Assembly (NCBI GenBank): GCA_013289585.1
Contig: JABCZR010000024.1
Span: 23,693-87,692, forward strand
Direction of reading: 5' to 3'
DNA length: 64,000 nt
From: Acidobacteriota bacterium
GTDB taxonomy: Bacteria; Acidobacteriota; Terriglobia; Acidiferrales; UBA7541
In this document: positions 10,642 through 20,076 of the stretch, one piece after another
Layout of the letters: every line of letters begins with the position of its first letter
Numbering within the stretch: the stretch's first letter is position 1
Position numbers and translations under genes: made by a program
The notes under the pieces: generated by a model
Told to the model about the DNA's origin: nothing
Databases searched by the model: none
What the model saw: only the letters and a program-made list of their open reading frames with translations

Positions 10642-12260
10642 GCGAAGGCGCAGCAAAAAAAGAAGAGAAGCCGCGCAAGTTCCAAGCCATCCGCGGCACG
10701 CGTGACCTTTTGCCGCCCGAGACGTCGCTATGGAACCGTGTCGAGCAAACCGCGCACGAAGTATTCGCTACGTTCGGCTTCGGCGAAATCCGACTCCCCA
10801 TTTTTGAGCCCACCGAGCTTTTCGCGCGATCCATCGGCATTGACACAGATGTCGTCTCGAAAGAGATGTACGAATTTGAAGATCACCCGTCCAAGGAATT
10901 GGCAGCCCTCAGAACACTGCTTCTCGAAAAGAAGCCAATAATCGACGACCCAAAATTCTTCTGGTCCTACGAGCTCAAGGTCGAGGAGTTCGTGGTGAGA
11001 CTTCAAGACGCCATGAACCGAGGAGAGGTCCCTAAAACGCCAGAGAATGAGCGCGTCGTTAAGGACTTGGGCCCCCTCCTAAACGCGATGGCCTTTGCCA
11101 GACAGGAGTATGACAAGGGAAGTGACCAGACACATGTTGCCCGTTTCGAGTTATATGCGAAACACATTAAGGACCGTCTGAACGCTGTGCAAGCGCAGGC
11201 TATTCAAGCTTATCTGGGTGACGACATCACTTTGCGCCCCGAAGCCACGGCCAGTGTGTGCCGGGCCTATATCGAGCACGGCATGCAGCAATTGCCGCAG
11301 CCTGTAAAGCTGTACTACATGGGGCCGATGTTCCGGCGCGAGCGGCCGCAGAAGGGACGTTACCGCCAGTTCTACCAGATTGGCGCGGAAGTGCTGGGCG
11401 GGAGCGATGCGCCGGCGATTGACGCCGAAGTGATCGAAATGGTCATGACATTTTTCGACCGGCTCGAATTGCAGGGCGCGCGGCTGGATCTTAATTCGAT
11501 CGGCTGCCGCGAATGCCGCCCGAAATACGTCGAGCTTCTTCGCGCGGAGCTTTTAAAAGTGAAGGACAAGCTCGGGCCAGACAGCCAGCGGCGCATCGAG
11601 ACGAATCCCCTGCGCGTGCTGGATTCGAAGCTGGAGAGCGAGCAGGGCATCATCGCCACACTACCGCGCATCGCGGACCACCTCTGCGAAGCATGCGCCA
11701 AGCACTACGCGGAGGTGAAACATCAGCTTCAACTTCGCGGCGTCATGTACCGCGAGAATTGGAGGCTCGTCCGCGGGCTCGACTATTACATGCGTACCAC
11801 GTTTGAAATTACGGCGCAGGGCCTGGGTTCGCAGAACGCCGTTTGCGGCGGGGGACGCTATGACGGGCTGGTAGAATTGCTCGGCGGGCCGCCGACCAAA
11901 GGCATCGGCTTCGCCATCGGCGAAGATCGTTTGATCTTATCGCTGCAAGAGAGCGGGAAAATGCCCGCGCAGCAAGGCCGCGACATTTACATCGCCTGGA
12001 TGGGCGAGAAAGCGCAGGCCACCGCTGTTCGCGCGGCAAAAGGCTTGCGTAGAGCGGGGTTCAGCGTCGAACTGCCGCCCGTGGAGCAAAAATTCGGCAA
12101 AGCCCTCGGCCACGCCGACAAACTCGGCGCGAAATATGCGCTCATTCTCGGCGATAATGAAGTTGCCGAAGGCTTGTGGACGCTGAAAACACTTGCCGAC
12201 GGATCGCAGGCAAAGTTCACCGAGGCCGATTTGCTCGAGCATTTGCGAAAGAAAGAGTAG
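10638..12260 (+). CDS. hisS: Histidyl-tRNA synthetase with internal insertion
   Basis: HisRS charges tRNA-His in the cytoplasm. Class II motif 2 (MFRRERPQKGRYRQFYQ), the His-binding segments RGLDYYMRTTFE and AVCGGGRYDGLVE, motif 3 (GIGFAIGEDRLIL) and the C-terminal anticodon-binding domain are all intact. At 540 residues it is over 100 longer than usual. The extra part is residues about 84-193 (10887-11216), between MYEFEDH and GDDITLRPEATASV, which normally lie a few residues apart. The insert is helical, keeps the frame, and uses codons (AGA, ATA, TTA, CTA) that the flanks avoid. The start GTG overlaps the upstream stop. Confidence 0.95.
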   Translation: MSEGAAKKEEKPRKFQAIRGTRDLLPPETSLWNRVEQTAHEVFATFGFGEIRLPIFEPTELFARSIGIDTDVVSKEMYEFEDHPSKELAALRTLLLEKKPIIDDPKFFWSYELKVEEFVVRLQDAMNRGEVPKTPENERVVKDLGPLLNAMAFARQEYDKGSDQTHVARFELYAKHIKDRLNAVQAQAIQAYLGDDITLRPEATASVCRAYIEHGMQQLPQPVKLYYMGPMFRRERPQKGRYRQFYQIGAEVLGGSDAPAIDAEVIEMVMTFFDRLELQGARLDLNSIGCRECRPKYVELLRAELLKVKDKLGPDSQRRIETNPLRVLDSKLESEQGIIATLPRIADHLCEACAKHYAEVKHQLQLRGVMYRENWRLVRGLDYYMRTTFEITAQGLGSQNAVCGGGRYDGLVELLGGPPTKGIGFAIGEDRLILSLQESGKMPAQQGRDIYIAWMGEKAQATAVRAAKGLRRAGFSVELPPVEQKFGKALGHADKLGAKYALILGDNEVAEGLWTLKTLADGSQAKFTEADLLEHLRKKE

Positions 12261-12333
12261 GACAGACATTCCTGTCTGTCCTCGACATGTCAGGTTGGAT
12301 CGGCAGAGGACAGGCAAGAATGCCTGTCCTACT
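12257..12333. repeat. Paired REP-like palindromes ending CCTAC
   Basis: GGACAGAC/GTCTGTCC at 12260-12281 and AGGACAGGCA/TGCCTGTCCT at 12307-12330 form two hairpins. The outer arms GTAGGACAG (12257) and CTGTCCTAC (12333) are also inverted. The hisS stop lies within the left arm, so the element may double as a 3' end or terminator for the gCA-hisS transcript. Confidence 0.65.
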
Positions 12334-12374
12334 GAAGCGCGAATAGAATTTGGCCTGTGTGAGGAGACGAAGAC

Positions 12375-14165
12375 TTGCTGGACTTTCTGGGAAACTTGAA
12401 GCGCACGCACTACTGCGGCGAATTGCGCGCCACGGACGACGGCCGCGACGCACTGGTGATGGGCTGGGTGGCGAAGCGGCGCGACCTGGGCAATCTGCTT
12501 TTCCTCGACATCCGCGACCGCACTGGCATCGTTCAGGTGGTTTTCAACAAAGAGACGCAGCCCGAGGCGCACGCCAAAGCCGAGCAGGCCCGCAGCGAAT
12601 TCGTAGTCGCCGTCGAAGGCAAGGTCATCAAGCGGCAGAAGGCCAATCCGGAATTGGCCAGCGGCGAAGTCGAACTGGTCGCGTCCAAGTTGCACATTCT
12701 CAACAACGCCAAGACGCCGCCGTTCCCCATCGAAGACGAAATCAACGCCGCGGAAGAAACGCGCCTGCGCTTTCGCTATCTCGATCTGCGTCGCCCGAAG
12801 CCGCATCGCAATCTGGCGCTGCGCCATCGCATCATTCTTGAAATTCGCAAAGTGATGGACGAACTGGGCTTTATTGAAGTGGAGACGCCTATGCTTACGC
12901 GCTCGACGCCGGAGGGCGCGCGCGATTTTCTTGTGCCCAGCCGCGTTCATCACGGGCAGTTCTACGCGCTGCCGCAATCGCCGCAGATTTTCAAGCAGAT
13001 TTTGATGATCGCCGGGCTGGACAAATACTTTCAGATCGTGAAATGTTTTCGCGACGAAGACCAGCGCGCCGACCGCCAGCTCGAATTCACGCAGCTCGAC
13101 CTGGAGATGTCTTTCCCGCGCCAGGAAGACATTTTTCATGTGATCGAGCAGGTGATGGTGCGTGCTTGCGCCGTCGCGGGTGTCAAGGCCTCGGCCCCGT
13201 TTCCGCACCTGCTCTACAAGGATTGCATTCGAAAGTACGGCAGCGACAAGCCGGACATGCGTTTTGGCATGGAACTGCACGAGGTAACGCATTGCTTTCC
13301 GGAGGAAGCGAAACAAAAGCTGCAGATCGAAGGCAATGTTTTTGCATTTGCTGCGCCCGGAGCCGCGGGCTATTCGCGCAAGCAACTTGACGAATTGACG
13401 GAAAAGGCTAAATCGCTGCACGCTCGCGGCGCCTACTTCGTGAAAGTCACGCCGGAAGGGCTGACCTCGACCGTCGAGAAATTGATCGGCCCGGAAAACG
13501 TAAAGAAACTCGCCGAGGCGTGCGGCGCAAAGGCCGCCGATCTCGTCGTCGCCGTCTCTGCCAAGGAACAGATTAAAGGAACAGAAGCCGCCGCGTTGAT
13601 CGCGGGCCAATTGCGTTTGCATCTCGGCGAAGCGCTCGGCGTCATTGACAAATCGCAGTGGAAATTCCTGTGGCTCACAGGCTTTCCGCTGTTCGAATGG
13701 AGCGAAGCGGACAAAACCTGGGTCAGCGCGCAACATCCGTTCACCGGCATCGTGGATGAAGACCTGGAAAAACTGGAATCCGCGCCGTGGGAAGTGCGTT
13801 CGAAGGGCTATGACCTCGTCCTCAACGGCTACGAGCTCGGCTCCGGCAGCATTCGAATCCACCGCCAGGACATTCAGGAGCGCCTGTTCAAAGCGCTCGG
13901 CCTCACTGAAGAACAGTTGCGCCGCCGCTTCGGCTTCTTTCTCGACGCGCTGACCTACGGCACGCCCCCGCATGGTGGCATTGCGCTCGGTATTGACCGC
14001 GTGGTCATGCTCCTCGCCGGCGAAAAATCGATTCGCGAAGTGATTGCTTTCGCGAAAACCACTGCCGCGCAAGATTTGATGGCAGAATCACCCTCGAACG
14101 TGGACATAGAACAGCTCGATCAATTGGGGATCGCTATTCAAGAAAAGAAGAAAGCGGCTGAATGA
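12375..14165 (+). CDS. aspS: Aspartyl-tRNA synthetase
   Basis: This encodes 596 residues with a TTG start after GAGGAGACG. It has the N-terminal OB anticodon-binding domain (GWVAKRRDLGNLLFLDIRD), class II motif 1 region, and motif 2 KCFRDEDQRADRQLEFTQLD. A GAD insertion domain occupies the middle (about 300-430) and motif 3 is GIALGIDRVVMLLAGE. This is the bacterial-type AspRS. Whether it is discriminating or also charges tRNA-Asn cannot be decided without knowing if gatCAB and asnS are present elsewhere. It probably belongs to the same plus-strand run as hisS. Confidence 0.97.
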   Translation: MLDFLGNLKRTHYCGELRATDDGRDALVMGWVAKRRDLGNLLFLDIRDRTGIVQVVFNKETQPEAHAKAEQARSEFVVAVEGKVIKRQKANPELASGEVELVASKLHILNNAKTPPFPIEDEINAAEETRLRFRYLDLRRPKPHRNLALRHRIILEIRKVMDELGFIEVETPMLTRSTPEGARDFLVPSRVHHGQFYALPQSPQIFKQILMIAGLDKYFQIVKCFRDEDQRADRQLEFTQLDLEMSFPRQEDIFHVIEQVMVRACAVAGVKASAPFPHLLYKDCIRKYGSDKPDMRFGMELHEVTHCFPEEAKQKLQIEGNVFAFAAPGAAGYSRKQLDELTEKAKSLHARGAYFVKVTPEGLTSTVEKLIGPENVKKLAEACGAKAADLVVAVSAKEQIKGTEAAALIAGQLRLHLGEALGVIDKSQWKFLWLTGFPLFEWSEADKTWVSAQHPFTGIVDEDLEKLESAPWEVRSKGYDLVLNGYELGSGSIRIHRQDIQERLFKALGLTEEQLRRRFGFFLDALTYGTPPHGGIALGIDRVVMLLAGEKSIREVIAFAKTTAAQDLMAESPSNVDIEQLDQLGIAIQEKKKAAE

Positions 14166-14222
14166 TATTCTTGTTGCTCCGAATCTCTCTCGGAACGCGT
14201 TTGAGCTCAAGGCGAGATCGCC

Positions 14223-14543
14223 ATGCAAAAAGGGTTTGCAGCACTCGCAGCATTTCTTCTTGTGATGGGCTGGCAATATCGCAAAAATAGGCCCGTTTTG
14301 TTTGTCATAGTTGCGACATTATTTGCGGAAGCAGCTCTATTCGTGGCACGTCGGACTGGTCCTTGGGAGTGGATCCTCAAGTCGTTGGCCTTTTGCTGGC
14401 TAATTTGTATGCTTGCCGCTGGGGTATTTGCAGTAGAGAAACTGATTTACAGTAAAAGGGTTCGCAAATCGTATTCCAAAGGTATTGAAGCTGGGGCAGC
14501 TGATGTCACGGATACGCATATTGCCGGAAGCGGTGGCGAATAA
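14223..14543 (+). CDS. Small membrane protein overlapping mutL
   Basis: This encodes 106 residues starting MQKGFAALAAFLLVMGW, with three hydrophobic segments within the first 80 residues and a basic then acidic tail (YSKRVRKSYSKGIEAGAA). It overlaps the mutL start by about 40 bases. I recognise no family. The membrane pattern and AT-richer codon use than its neighbours make it plausible but not certain. Confidence 0.5.
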   Translation: MQKGFAALAAFLLVMGWQYRKNRPVLFVIVATLFAEAALFVARRTGPWEWILKSLAFCWLICMLAAGVFAVEKLIYSKRVRKSYSKGIEAGAADVTDTHIAGSGGE

Positions 14544-16473
14544 AATCGCGGCGGGCGAAGTTGTCGAGCGGCCCGCGTCAGTGGTGAAAGAGCTGCTTGA
14601 AAACGCGCTGGACGCTGGCGCGAACACCATTCGCATCGAAGTCGAGCAGGGCGGCAAGCGCATGATCCGCGTGATCGACGACGGCCACGGCATGACGCAC
14701 GACGACGCGCTGCTGGCGTTCGAACGCCACGCCACCAGCAAGCTCCGCTCCGCCGATGATTTGCTGTCCATCTCCAGCCTGGGGTTTCGCGGTGAAGCGC
14801 TGCCGACGATTGCCGCCGTCTCGCGCCTGCTGCTCGAAACACGCGATGAAGCCGAAGCCGACGGCACGCGCATCGAATTCGCGGGCGGCAAGTTGATCAA
14901 CGTAAAGCCGGCGGGGCTACCAGCGGGAACAACCATCAGCGTCGCTGACATTTTTTACTGTGTTCCCGCGCGCAGAAAATTTCTGAAATCCGACACCACC
15001 GAGCTGGGCCACATCGCTTCTCTGGTCACGCACTACGCGCTGGCGAATCCGGCGAAGCAATTTATTCTTACCACCCCGACGCAAGAGATCATTAACTGTC
15101 CGCCCGCTGAAAAGCTGGCCGATCGTGTCTACCAGCTTTTTGGCAGTCAAGCGCTCGCCGAATTAGTGGAGATTCCCGCCGCGTCCGCGCCCTTCCGCGC
15201 GGCTATCACCGAGCCGGCACTCGATCCCGAAGAAGAAAAATCATCGCTGACGGTGAGCGGATTTACCTCGCGTCCCGACATTCAGCGGACGAATCGCAAC
15301 GGCATCTACATTTTCGTGAACCGCCGCCTGGTGCGCGACCGGCTGATCCTGCACGCCATTCACGAAGCCTATCGCAACATTTTGCCGCCGGCGGTTTTTC
15401 CCGCGACACTGCTGTTTCTGGAAATGCCCTACGACGAAGTGGACGTCAACGTGCACCCCGCGAAAATCGAAGTGCACTTCCGGCGCTCGAACTTTGTGCA
15501 CGACTTTACGCGCGATACGATTCGCCAGGCGCTGACGGGTGCGCGCCCGATCGCGAGTTTCGCCGCTGCCGCGGCCGCAGCCCCTCACTCCACGGGGTCT
15601 GGCAACGGAACATTTGCCGGCGGAATCACACCAGCACCTGTTGAATCCGGCGTGCCCCGCGCGATCATTCCGCCGATGGAGGAAATCGGGCTAGGCTCCG
15701 GCGTCGGTTCGGACGGCGGGTTCGATCTAAGTTCCGCGCCGATGCAGCCGGTCGAGCAGCGCATTCCTTTTACTTCCGGCACCTCATTTGGCACGGCTCT
15801 CGCGCCGACGCCAATATCCTCGGCGGGGAATTGGGCCGCGAATCTCGCCGCTCCCAACGCGGATGCGCCCGCGAGCCTCCCGCGCCCTGAGCAAATCGCC
15901 GACCTCAAACCGCTGGGCCAGGTCAGCGCGAGCTTCATTGTGGCGGTGAACAGCCAGGGACTCTGGATCGTGGACCAGCATGTGGCCCACGAGCGCGTGC
16001 TCTTCGAACAACACCTCGAAGCGCGCCGCGCCGGAAAAGTGGAAGCGCAGCGCATGCTGATTCCCCTGGTGGTTGAACTCTCGCCGCGCCAGATCGTCAC
16101 CTTTGAAAAAATCGCCGAAGAGCTAAGCGCCAACGGATTCGAAGTCGAGCCCATGGGCCCGAAAAGCGTAGCAATCCAGGCCGTGCCGGCGGGCGTTGGA
16201 GCGCCGGACGCGAAAAAACTCCTTCGAGAAATCCTCGACGGCCTCGAACGCGAAAACGCCGCGATTTCCATCGAAACCTTGCAGGCGAAAATCGCCGCAT
16301 CGACGGCCTGCCACGCGGCGATCAAAATCAACATGCCACTCGAACAATCAAAAATGGAATGGTTGCTGGATGCGCTGGCAAAAACCGATTGTCCGATGAG
16401 CTGTCCGCACGGGCGACCGGTCGTCCTTCGTTATTCGCTGAAGGAAATAGAGAAAGCGTTTCACAGAATTTGA
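14503..16473 (+). CDS. mutL: DNA mismatch repair protein MutL
   Basis: MutL links mismatch recognition by MutS to strand removal. The N-terminal GHKL ATPase is intact: NKIAAGEVVERP, IDDGHGM and GFRGEAL. The C-terminal dimerisation domain contains DQHVAHERVLFE, which fits the metal-binding endonuclease pattern DQHA(x)2E(x)4E with Val for Ala, and ends with CPHGRPV. That suggests a nicking-competent MutL, as in bacteria lacking MutH. I use the ATG at 14503 (MSRIRILPEA), with GGGG upstream, instead of the TTG at 14485. The region between the domains (about residues 350-470) is low-complexity linker. Confidence 0.96.
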   Translation: MSRIRILPEAVANKIAAGEVVERPASVVKELLENALDAGANTIRIEVEQGGKRMIRVIDDGHGMTHDDALLAFERHATSKLRSADDLLSISSLGFRGEALPTIAAVSRLLLETRDEAEADGTRIEFAGGKLINVKPAGLPAGTTISVADIFYCVPARRKFLKSDTTELGHIASLVTHYALANPAKQFILTTPTQEIINCPPAEKLADRVYQLFGSQALAELVEIPAASAPFRAAITEPALDPEEEKSSLTVSGFTSRPDIQRTNRNGIYIFVNRRLVRDRLILHAIHEAYRNILPPAVFPATLLFLEMPYDEVDVNVHPAKIEVHFRRSNFVHDFTRDTIRQALTGARPIASFAAAAAAAPHSTGSGNGTFAGGITPAPVESGVPRAIIPPMEEIGLGSGVGSDGGFDLSSAPMQPVEQRIPFTSGTSFGTALAPTPISSAGNWAANLAAPNADAPASLPRPEQIADLKPLGQVSASFIVAVNSQGLWIVDQHVAHERVLFEQHLEARRAGKVEAQRMLIPLVVELSPRQIVTFEKIAEELSANGFEVEPMGPKSVAIQAVPAGVGAPDAKKLLREILDGLERENAAISIETLQAKIAASTACHAAIKINMPLEQSKMEWLLDALAKTDCPMSCPHGRPVVLRYSLKEIEKAFHRI

Positions 16474-16484
16474 TTATTGCAGAC

Positions 16485-16502
16485 GCCGGGCTTCTGCCCG
16501 GC
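16485..16502. repeat. Palindrome between mutL and fabI
   Basis: GCCGGG CTTCTG CCCGGC forms a strong hairpin 12 bases after the mutL stop and 18 before the fabI start. No T-run follows, so it is more likely REP-like than a classical terminator. Confidence 0.45.
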
Positions 16503-16520
16503 CTTCGGGAGACGCATCGA

Positions 16521-17285
16521 ATGAGCGACTCGCAAAAAACCGCGGTGATCTTTGGCCTGGCCAACAAGCGCAGCATCGCCTGGGCCATCGCGAAAAAACT
16601 GCACGAAGCCGGCTGGCGGCTGGCCATCACCTATCAAAACGAACGGCTCGAGCTCGAAGCCAGGGATTTGATCGCGGAGATGCCGGGAGCCGCGGGCTTC
16701 ATGTGTGACGTCACAAAAGACGACGAAATCGCGCGATTGTTCGAGGAATTGAAGTCACGGTACGGGGTGCTCCACGGACTGGTGCATAGCGTGGGATTTG
16801 CTCCCCCGGAGGAGCTGAAAAATCCTTTTCTGAACACTTCGCGGGAAGGATTTCGCATCGCGCATGACATCAGCGTCTACTCGTTGATCGCCGTGGCGCG
16901 CGGCGCCGCGCCGTTGATGACCGCCGGCGGCGGCATCGTGACGCTGACCTACTACGGCTCCGAGAAAGTCGTTCCGAACTACAACGTGATGGGCGTGGCC
17001 AAAGCGGCGCTCGAAGCCACCGTGCGCTACCTCGCGTTCGATCTTGGCGCGCAGGCCGTGCGCGTCAACGCCATTTCCGCAGGCCCCATCAAAACGCTTG
17101 CGGCGCGGGGAATCTCGAACTTCGGCGACATGCTTAAGACGCAAGTCGAACGCGCGCCTTTGAAACGCAACATCGACGCCGCCGAAGTTGGCGCGACCGC
17201 CGCGTTTCTACTTTCCGATGCGGGCTCGGGCATCACCGGCGAGATCATCTTCGTCGATTGCGGCTACAACATCATGGGTTTCTGA
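16521..17285 (+). CDS. fabI: Enoyl-[acyl-carrier-protein] reductase (NADH)
   Basis: FabI reduces the trans-2 double bond of enoyl-ACP in the last step of each fatty acid elongation cycle. The 254-residue short-chain dehydrogenase frame has the FabI-type cofactor loop FGLANKRSIAWAIAKKL, the catalytic Tyr-x6-Lys YNVMGVAK (about 155-162), and RVNAISAGPIKTLAARG. The open frame extends upstream, but MSDSQKTAVIFGLANK at 16521 is the conserved FabI start. It is the target class of triclosan-type inhibitors. Confidence 0.96.
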   Translation: MSDSQKTAVIFGLANKRSIAWAIAKKLHEAGWRLAITYQNERLELEARDLIAEMPGAAGFMCDVTKDDEIARLFEELKSRYGVLHGLVHSVGFAPPEELKNPFLNTSREGFRIAHDISVYSLIAVARGAAPLMTAGGGIVTLTYYGSEKVVPNYNVMGVAKAALEATVRYLAFDLGAQAVRVNAISAGPIKTLAARGISNFGDMLKTQVERAPLKRNIDAAEVGATAAFLLSDAGSGITGEIIFVDCGYNIMGF

Positions 17286-17340
17286 GTTGCGCGGGCACTC
17301 CTGCCTGTGTAGCAATTAGGTTAGTCGAGAGAAAAGCGTA

Positions 17341-17358
17341 CAGACAGGATTGTGTCTG
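17341..17358. repeat. REP-like palindrome before cmk
   Basis: CAGACA GGATTG TGTCTG is followed by TGCTACTAAATG. An imperfect partner (GGGCACTCCTGCCTGTGTAGC) lies at 17293-17313. The pair fills the fabI-cmk gap and ends 10 bases before the cmk ATG, where it could mask the ribosome binding site. Confidence 0.5.
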
Positions 17359-17367
17359 TGCTACTAA

Positions 17368-18087
17368 ATGCCGAAACTTACCATCGCCATTGACGGCCCG
17401 GCAGGCTCGGGAAAAAGCAGCGTCGCGCGGCTCGTCGCGCAGATGCTCGGCTATCTATATCTCGACAGCGGAGCGATGTACCGCGCACTGGCGCTGAAAG
17501 CAATACGGACTGGCATTTCCCCCGATGACGAGACGCGTCTCGAAACGCTCGCGCGCGATACGCACATCGAACTGCGAGTCCCTTCTCCGGAGCAGGAAGC
17601 GGCCGGCGCGAAGAATTGCGTGTTCCTCGATGCCGTGGATGTGACAGCCGCGATCCGATCCGCGGAAGTGGCTCAGGCGGCGTCGCACGTCGCTGCATTC
17701 GCCAAAGTGCGCAAGGTGCTGGTCGCGGAGCAACAGCGCGCGGGAGCTGGAGGCGGCGTGGTGATGGAAGGGCGCGATATCGGCACGGTTGTTTTTCCCA
17801 ACGCAGAACTGAAGATTTTTCTGGACGCTGCGCCGGAAACCCGCGCGGAGCGACGCTGGAAGGAGCACCAGGAAAAGGGAGATCGTTTGACCCTAGCCGA
17901 AGTGTTTGACGAAGTCATCGAACGCGACAAACGCGACCGCGAACGCAAAGTATCTCCGCTGGTCCGCGCGGCGGATGCCGTTCTGGTGGACAATACCGCC
18001 ATGGGCATCGAAGAAACCGCGCGCTTGATCGTCATGCTTGCGCAAGAACGCGAAAAGGATTTGGTAAAAGCAGGGAGGGTGGGATGA
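17368..18087 (+). CDS. cmk: Cytidylate kinase
   Basis: Cmk phosphorylates CMP and dCMP to the diphosphates. The 239-residue frame has the P-loop DGPAGSGKSSVARLVA (9-24), the substrate segment YLDSGAMYRALALKA, the NMP-binding region, EGRDIGTVVFPNA (about 133-145) and the lid ERRWKEHQEKG. The length is normal. Its stop overlaps the start of the DUF885 gene by 4 bases (ATGA), so the two are likely translated together. Confidence 0.96.
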   Translation: MPKLTIAIDGPAGSGKSSVARLVAQMLGYLYLDSGAMYRALALKAIRTGISPDDETRLETLARDTHIELRVPSPEQEAAGAKNCVFLDAVDVTAAIRSAEVAQAASHVAAFAKVRKVLVAEQQRAGAGGGVVMEGRDIGTVVFPNAELKIFLDAAPETRAERRWKEHQEKGDRLTLAEVFDEVIERDKRDRERKVSPLVRAADAVLVDNTAMGIEETARLIVMLAQEREKDLVKAGRVG

Positions 18088-19919
18088 CGCGTTGGATGGA
18101 AATGCTGCTGAGTGGAATTGCGAGCGCCTCACTTGTGGTACCCATGCTGTCCATTGCGCAATCCGCATCGAACGCGACCAGCCCCCATGCGAAGGCCGCC
18201 CGCGAATTTCGCGCGTATCTGGAAAGGGATTGGAAGCTCTGGATGGAGCAGTATCCTGAAGCCGCAACGGCTGTCGGATTCCCCGGGCAAAACCGCCGCT
18301 GGAGCGATGATTCGCCGGATGGCATCGAAGCAAGGGTCCGGCACCTCCACGAAAGTTTTTCTGAGCTGAATTCCATTTCACGCGCTGAGCTTCCCGCCGA
18401 GGAGCAACTCAACTACGACCTCTATCGCGAACTTCTTCAAACCGCGGTCGAGGGCTTGCAGTACGGCGACGACCCTGCCCCATTTCGTGATGTTGTGCCC
18501 GGCAATTTGTGGATGCCGTTCACGCAGATGGGCGGAATCCAGCAAGGCAGCGCGTCCACGCTGGCAGACATGCCGCACCAAACGGTAGCGGATTACGAAG
18601 ACATCGTCGCGCGGCTCGAAGCGCTTCCCAGAGCTGTCGAGCAGAACCTCGGGCTCCTTCAAGCCGGCTTGAAAAAAGGCTATACACCGCCGAAATTGAT
18701 GTTGCGCGATGTTCCGCAACAAATCGCCGGTCTCATTCCCGCCGATCCGCTGGCGAGCCCGCTCCTGCAACCTTTTACCGAATTCCCTCCTGGCATTTCC
18801 GAAGCAGACCGTAGCCGGCTCATCGATCGCGCAAAGAAAATCTACACAAGTGCTGTTGCGCCCGCATTCCAGAAACTGCACGACTACATGGTGTCCACAT
18901 ATTTGCCGGCCTGCCGCGAGTCCATCGCGGCAACGGCCCTCCCGAACGGCGCGGCCGCGTACGCCTTTCACGTGCGCTGGCAAACGACCACAACCCTTAC
19001 GCCGCAGCAGATTCATGAAATTGGACTCTCCGAAGTGAAGCGCATTCGCGCCGAGATGGATCGAGTCGTCGCATCCACCAATTTCAAAGGCGGCTTCCAC
19101 GATTTCACGGAATTCCTGCGCACCGATCCGCGTTTTTTCTACGAAAAGCCCGATGACCTGGTGAACGGCTATCGCATCATCACAAAGAGAATCGATCCCG
19201 AGCTCGCGCATGAATTCGGAAAATTGCCGCGCTTGCCCTATGGTGTCTGCGTGATCCCGGAATTCAAAGCCCCATCGCAAACGACCGCGTATTACCAACC
19301 AGGCGCGCCAAGTGCCGGCCGCCCCGGCTGCTATTTCGTGAATACCTACAACTTGCACGCACGGCCCAAATGGGAAATGGAAGCGCTTTCACTGCACGAA
19401 TCCGTGCCCGGCCACCATTTGCAGATTTCCCTCGCGCAAGAGATGGAAGGGCTGCCGGAATTCCGCAAGCACGCCGGCTATTCGGCATTCGTCGAAGGAT
19501 GGGCGCTGTACTCGGAAAGTCTTGGCGCGGAACTCGGCATGTACAAGGATCCCTACTCGAAATTCGGGCAACTCAGCTACGAAATGTGGCGCGCCGTGCG
19601 TCTGGTCGTCGACACCGGAATGCACTCCATGGGCTGGACGCGCGAGCAGGCCATTCAGTTTTTCAAGGACAACACCGGCAAGACCGACCAGGACATCACC
19701 GTCGAAGTGGATCGCTACATCGTCTGGCCCGGCCAGGCGCTGGCGTACAAGCTCGGCCAATTGAAGATTCGCCAACTGCGCACGGAGGCGGAAAGAAAAC
19801 TTGGCACGAAATTTGATGTCCGCAAGTTTCACGATGCGGTGCTCGAAAGCGGAGCCATTCCCCTCAATGTATTGGAATCGCACATGGCGCGCTGGATGGA
19901 CGAGCAAGCGGCGCATTGA
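18084..19919 (+). CDS. Secreted DUF885 family metallopeptidase-like protein
   Basis: This encodes 611 residues with an N-terminal export signal (LLSGIASASLVVPMLSIAQSA). The DUF885 hallmark HESVPGHHLQISLAQE (about residues 437-452) matches the HExxxGHH-type zinc site seen in this family, and AGYSAFVEGWALYSESLG follows. Relatives are predicted extracytoplasmic peptidases, some acting on dipeptides. The start ATG overlaps the cmk stop, a coupling with no obvious metabolic logic. The C-terminus (GAIPLNVLESHMARWM) is also typical of the family. Confidence 0.9.
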   Translation: MTRWMEMLLSGIASASLVVPMLSIAQSASNATSPHAKAAREFRAYLERDWKLWMEQYPEAATAVGFPGQNRRWSDDSPDGIEARVRHLHESFSELNSISRAELPAEEQLNYDLYRELLQTAVEGLQYGDDPAPFRDVVPGNLWMPFTQMGGIQQGSASTLADMPHQTVADYEDIVARLEALPRAVEQNLGLLQAGLKKGYTPPKLMLRDVPQQIAGLIPADPLASPLLQPFTEFPPGISEADRSRLIDRAKKIYTSAVAPAFQKLHDYMVSTYLPACRESIAATALPNGAAAYAFHVRWQTTTTLTPQQIHEIGLSEVKRIRAEMDRVVASTNFKGGFHDFTEFLRTDPRFFYEKPDDLVNGYRIITKRIDPELAHEFGKLPRLPYGVCVIPEFKAPSQTTAYYQPGAPSAGRPGCYFVNTYNLHARPKWEMEALSLHESVPGHHLQISLAQEMEGLPEFRKHAGYSAFVEGWALYSESLGAELGMYKDPYSKFGQLSYEMWRAVRLVVDTGMHSMGWTREQAIQFFKDNTGKTDQDITVEVDRYIVWPGQALAYKLGQLKIRQLRTEAERKLGTKFDVRKFHDAVLESGAIPLNVLESHMARWMDEQAAH

Positions 19920-20000
19920 GCGCCTGACTGGACTAGGTACCTGAAAATTAACAAGTTACGCAGAAAATCAGCCAAAAACGCGTTTTATCCAAGATTTGGC

Positions 20001-20029
20001 TTGACAGTTCTCGGTTCTCCGTTTACTTT
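20001..20029 (+). promoter_or_regulatory. Sigma70-like promoter
   Basis: TTGACA is followed by a 17-base spacer and TACTTT. This is the best consensus-like promoter in the gap, and it points away from the DUF885 gene towards the structured segment at 20038. Confidence 0.5.
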
Positions 20030-20037
20030 CGAATTAC

Positions 20038-20076
20038 CTCAGTCGTACATCCCGTTAAACCGGGATCCTCACTGAG
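20038..20076 (+). ncRNA. Nested hairpin in a predicted leader or small RNA
   Basis: The outer arms CTCAGT/ACTGAG enclose the inner arms ATCCCG/CGGGAT with a TTAAAC loop, starting 9 bases after the -10 box. A further inverted pair ATGAGAC/GTCTCAT follows at about 20092-20142. It matches no RNA family I can name. Confidence 0.3.

Noticed and set aside
10887..11216. Intein in HisRS
   Set aside because: No splice-junction Cys/Ser/Asn pattern and no homing endonuclease motif; the segment is too short and lies away from the usual intein sites.
11937..14072. 711-codon minus-strand open frame
   Set aside because: It is antisense to hisS and aspS, both of which have complete catalytic motifs.
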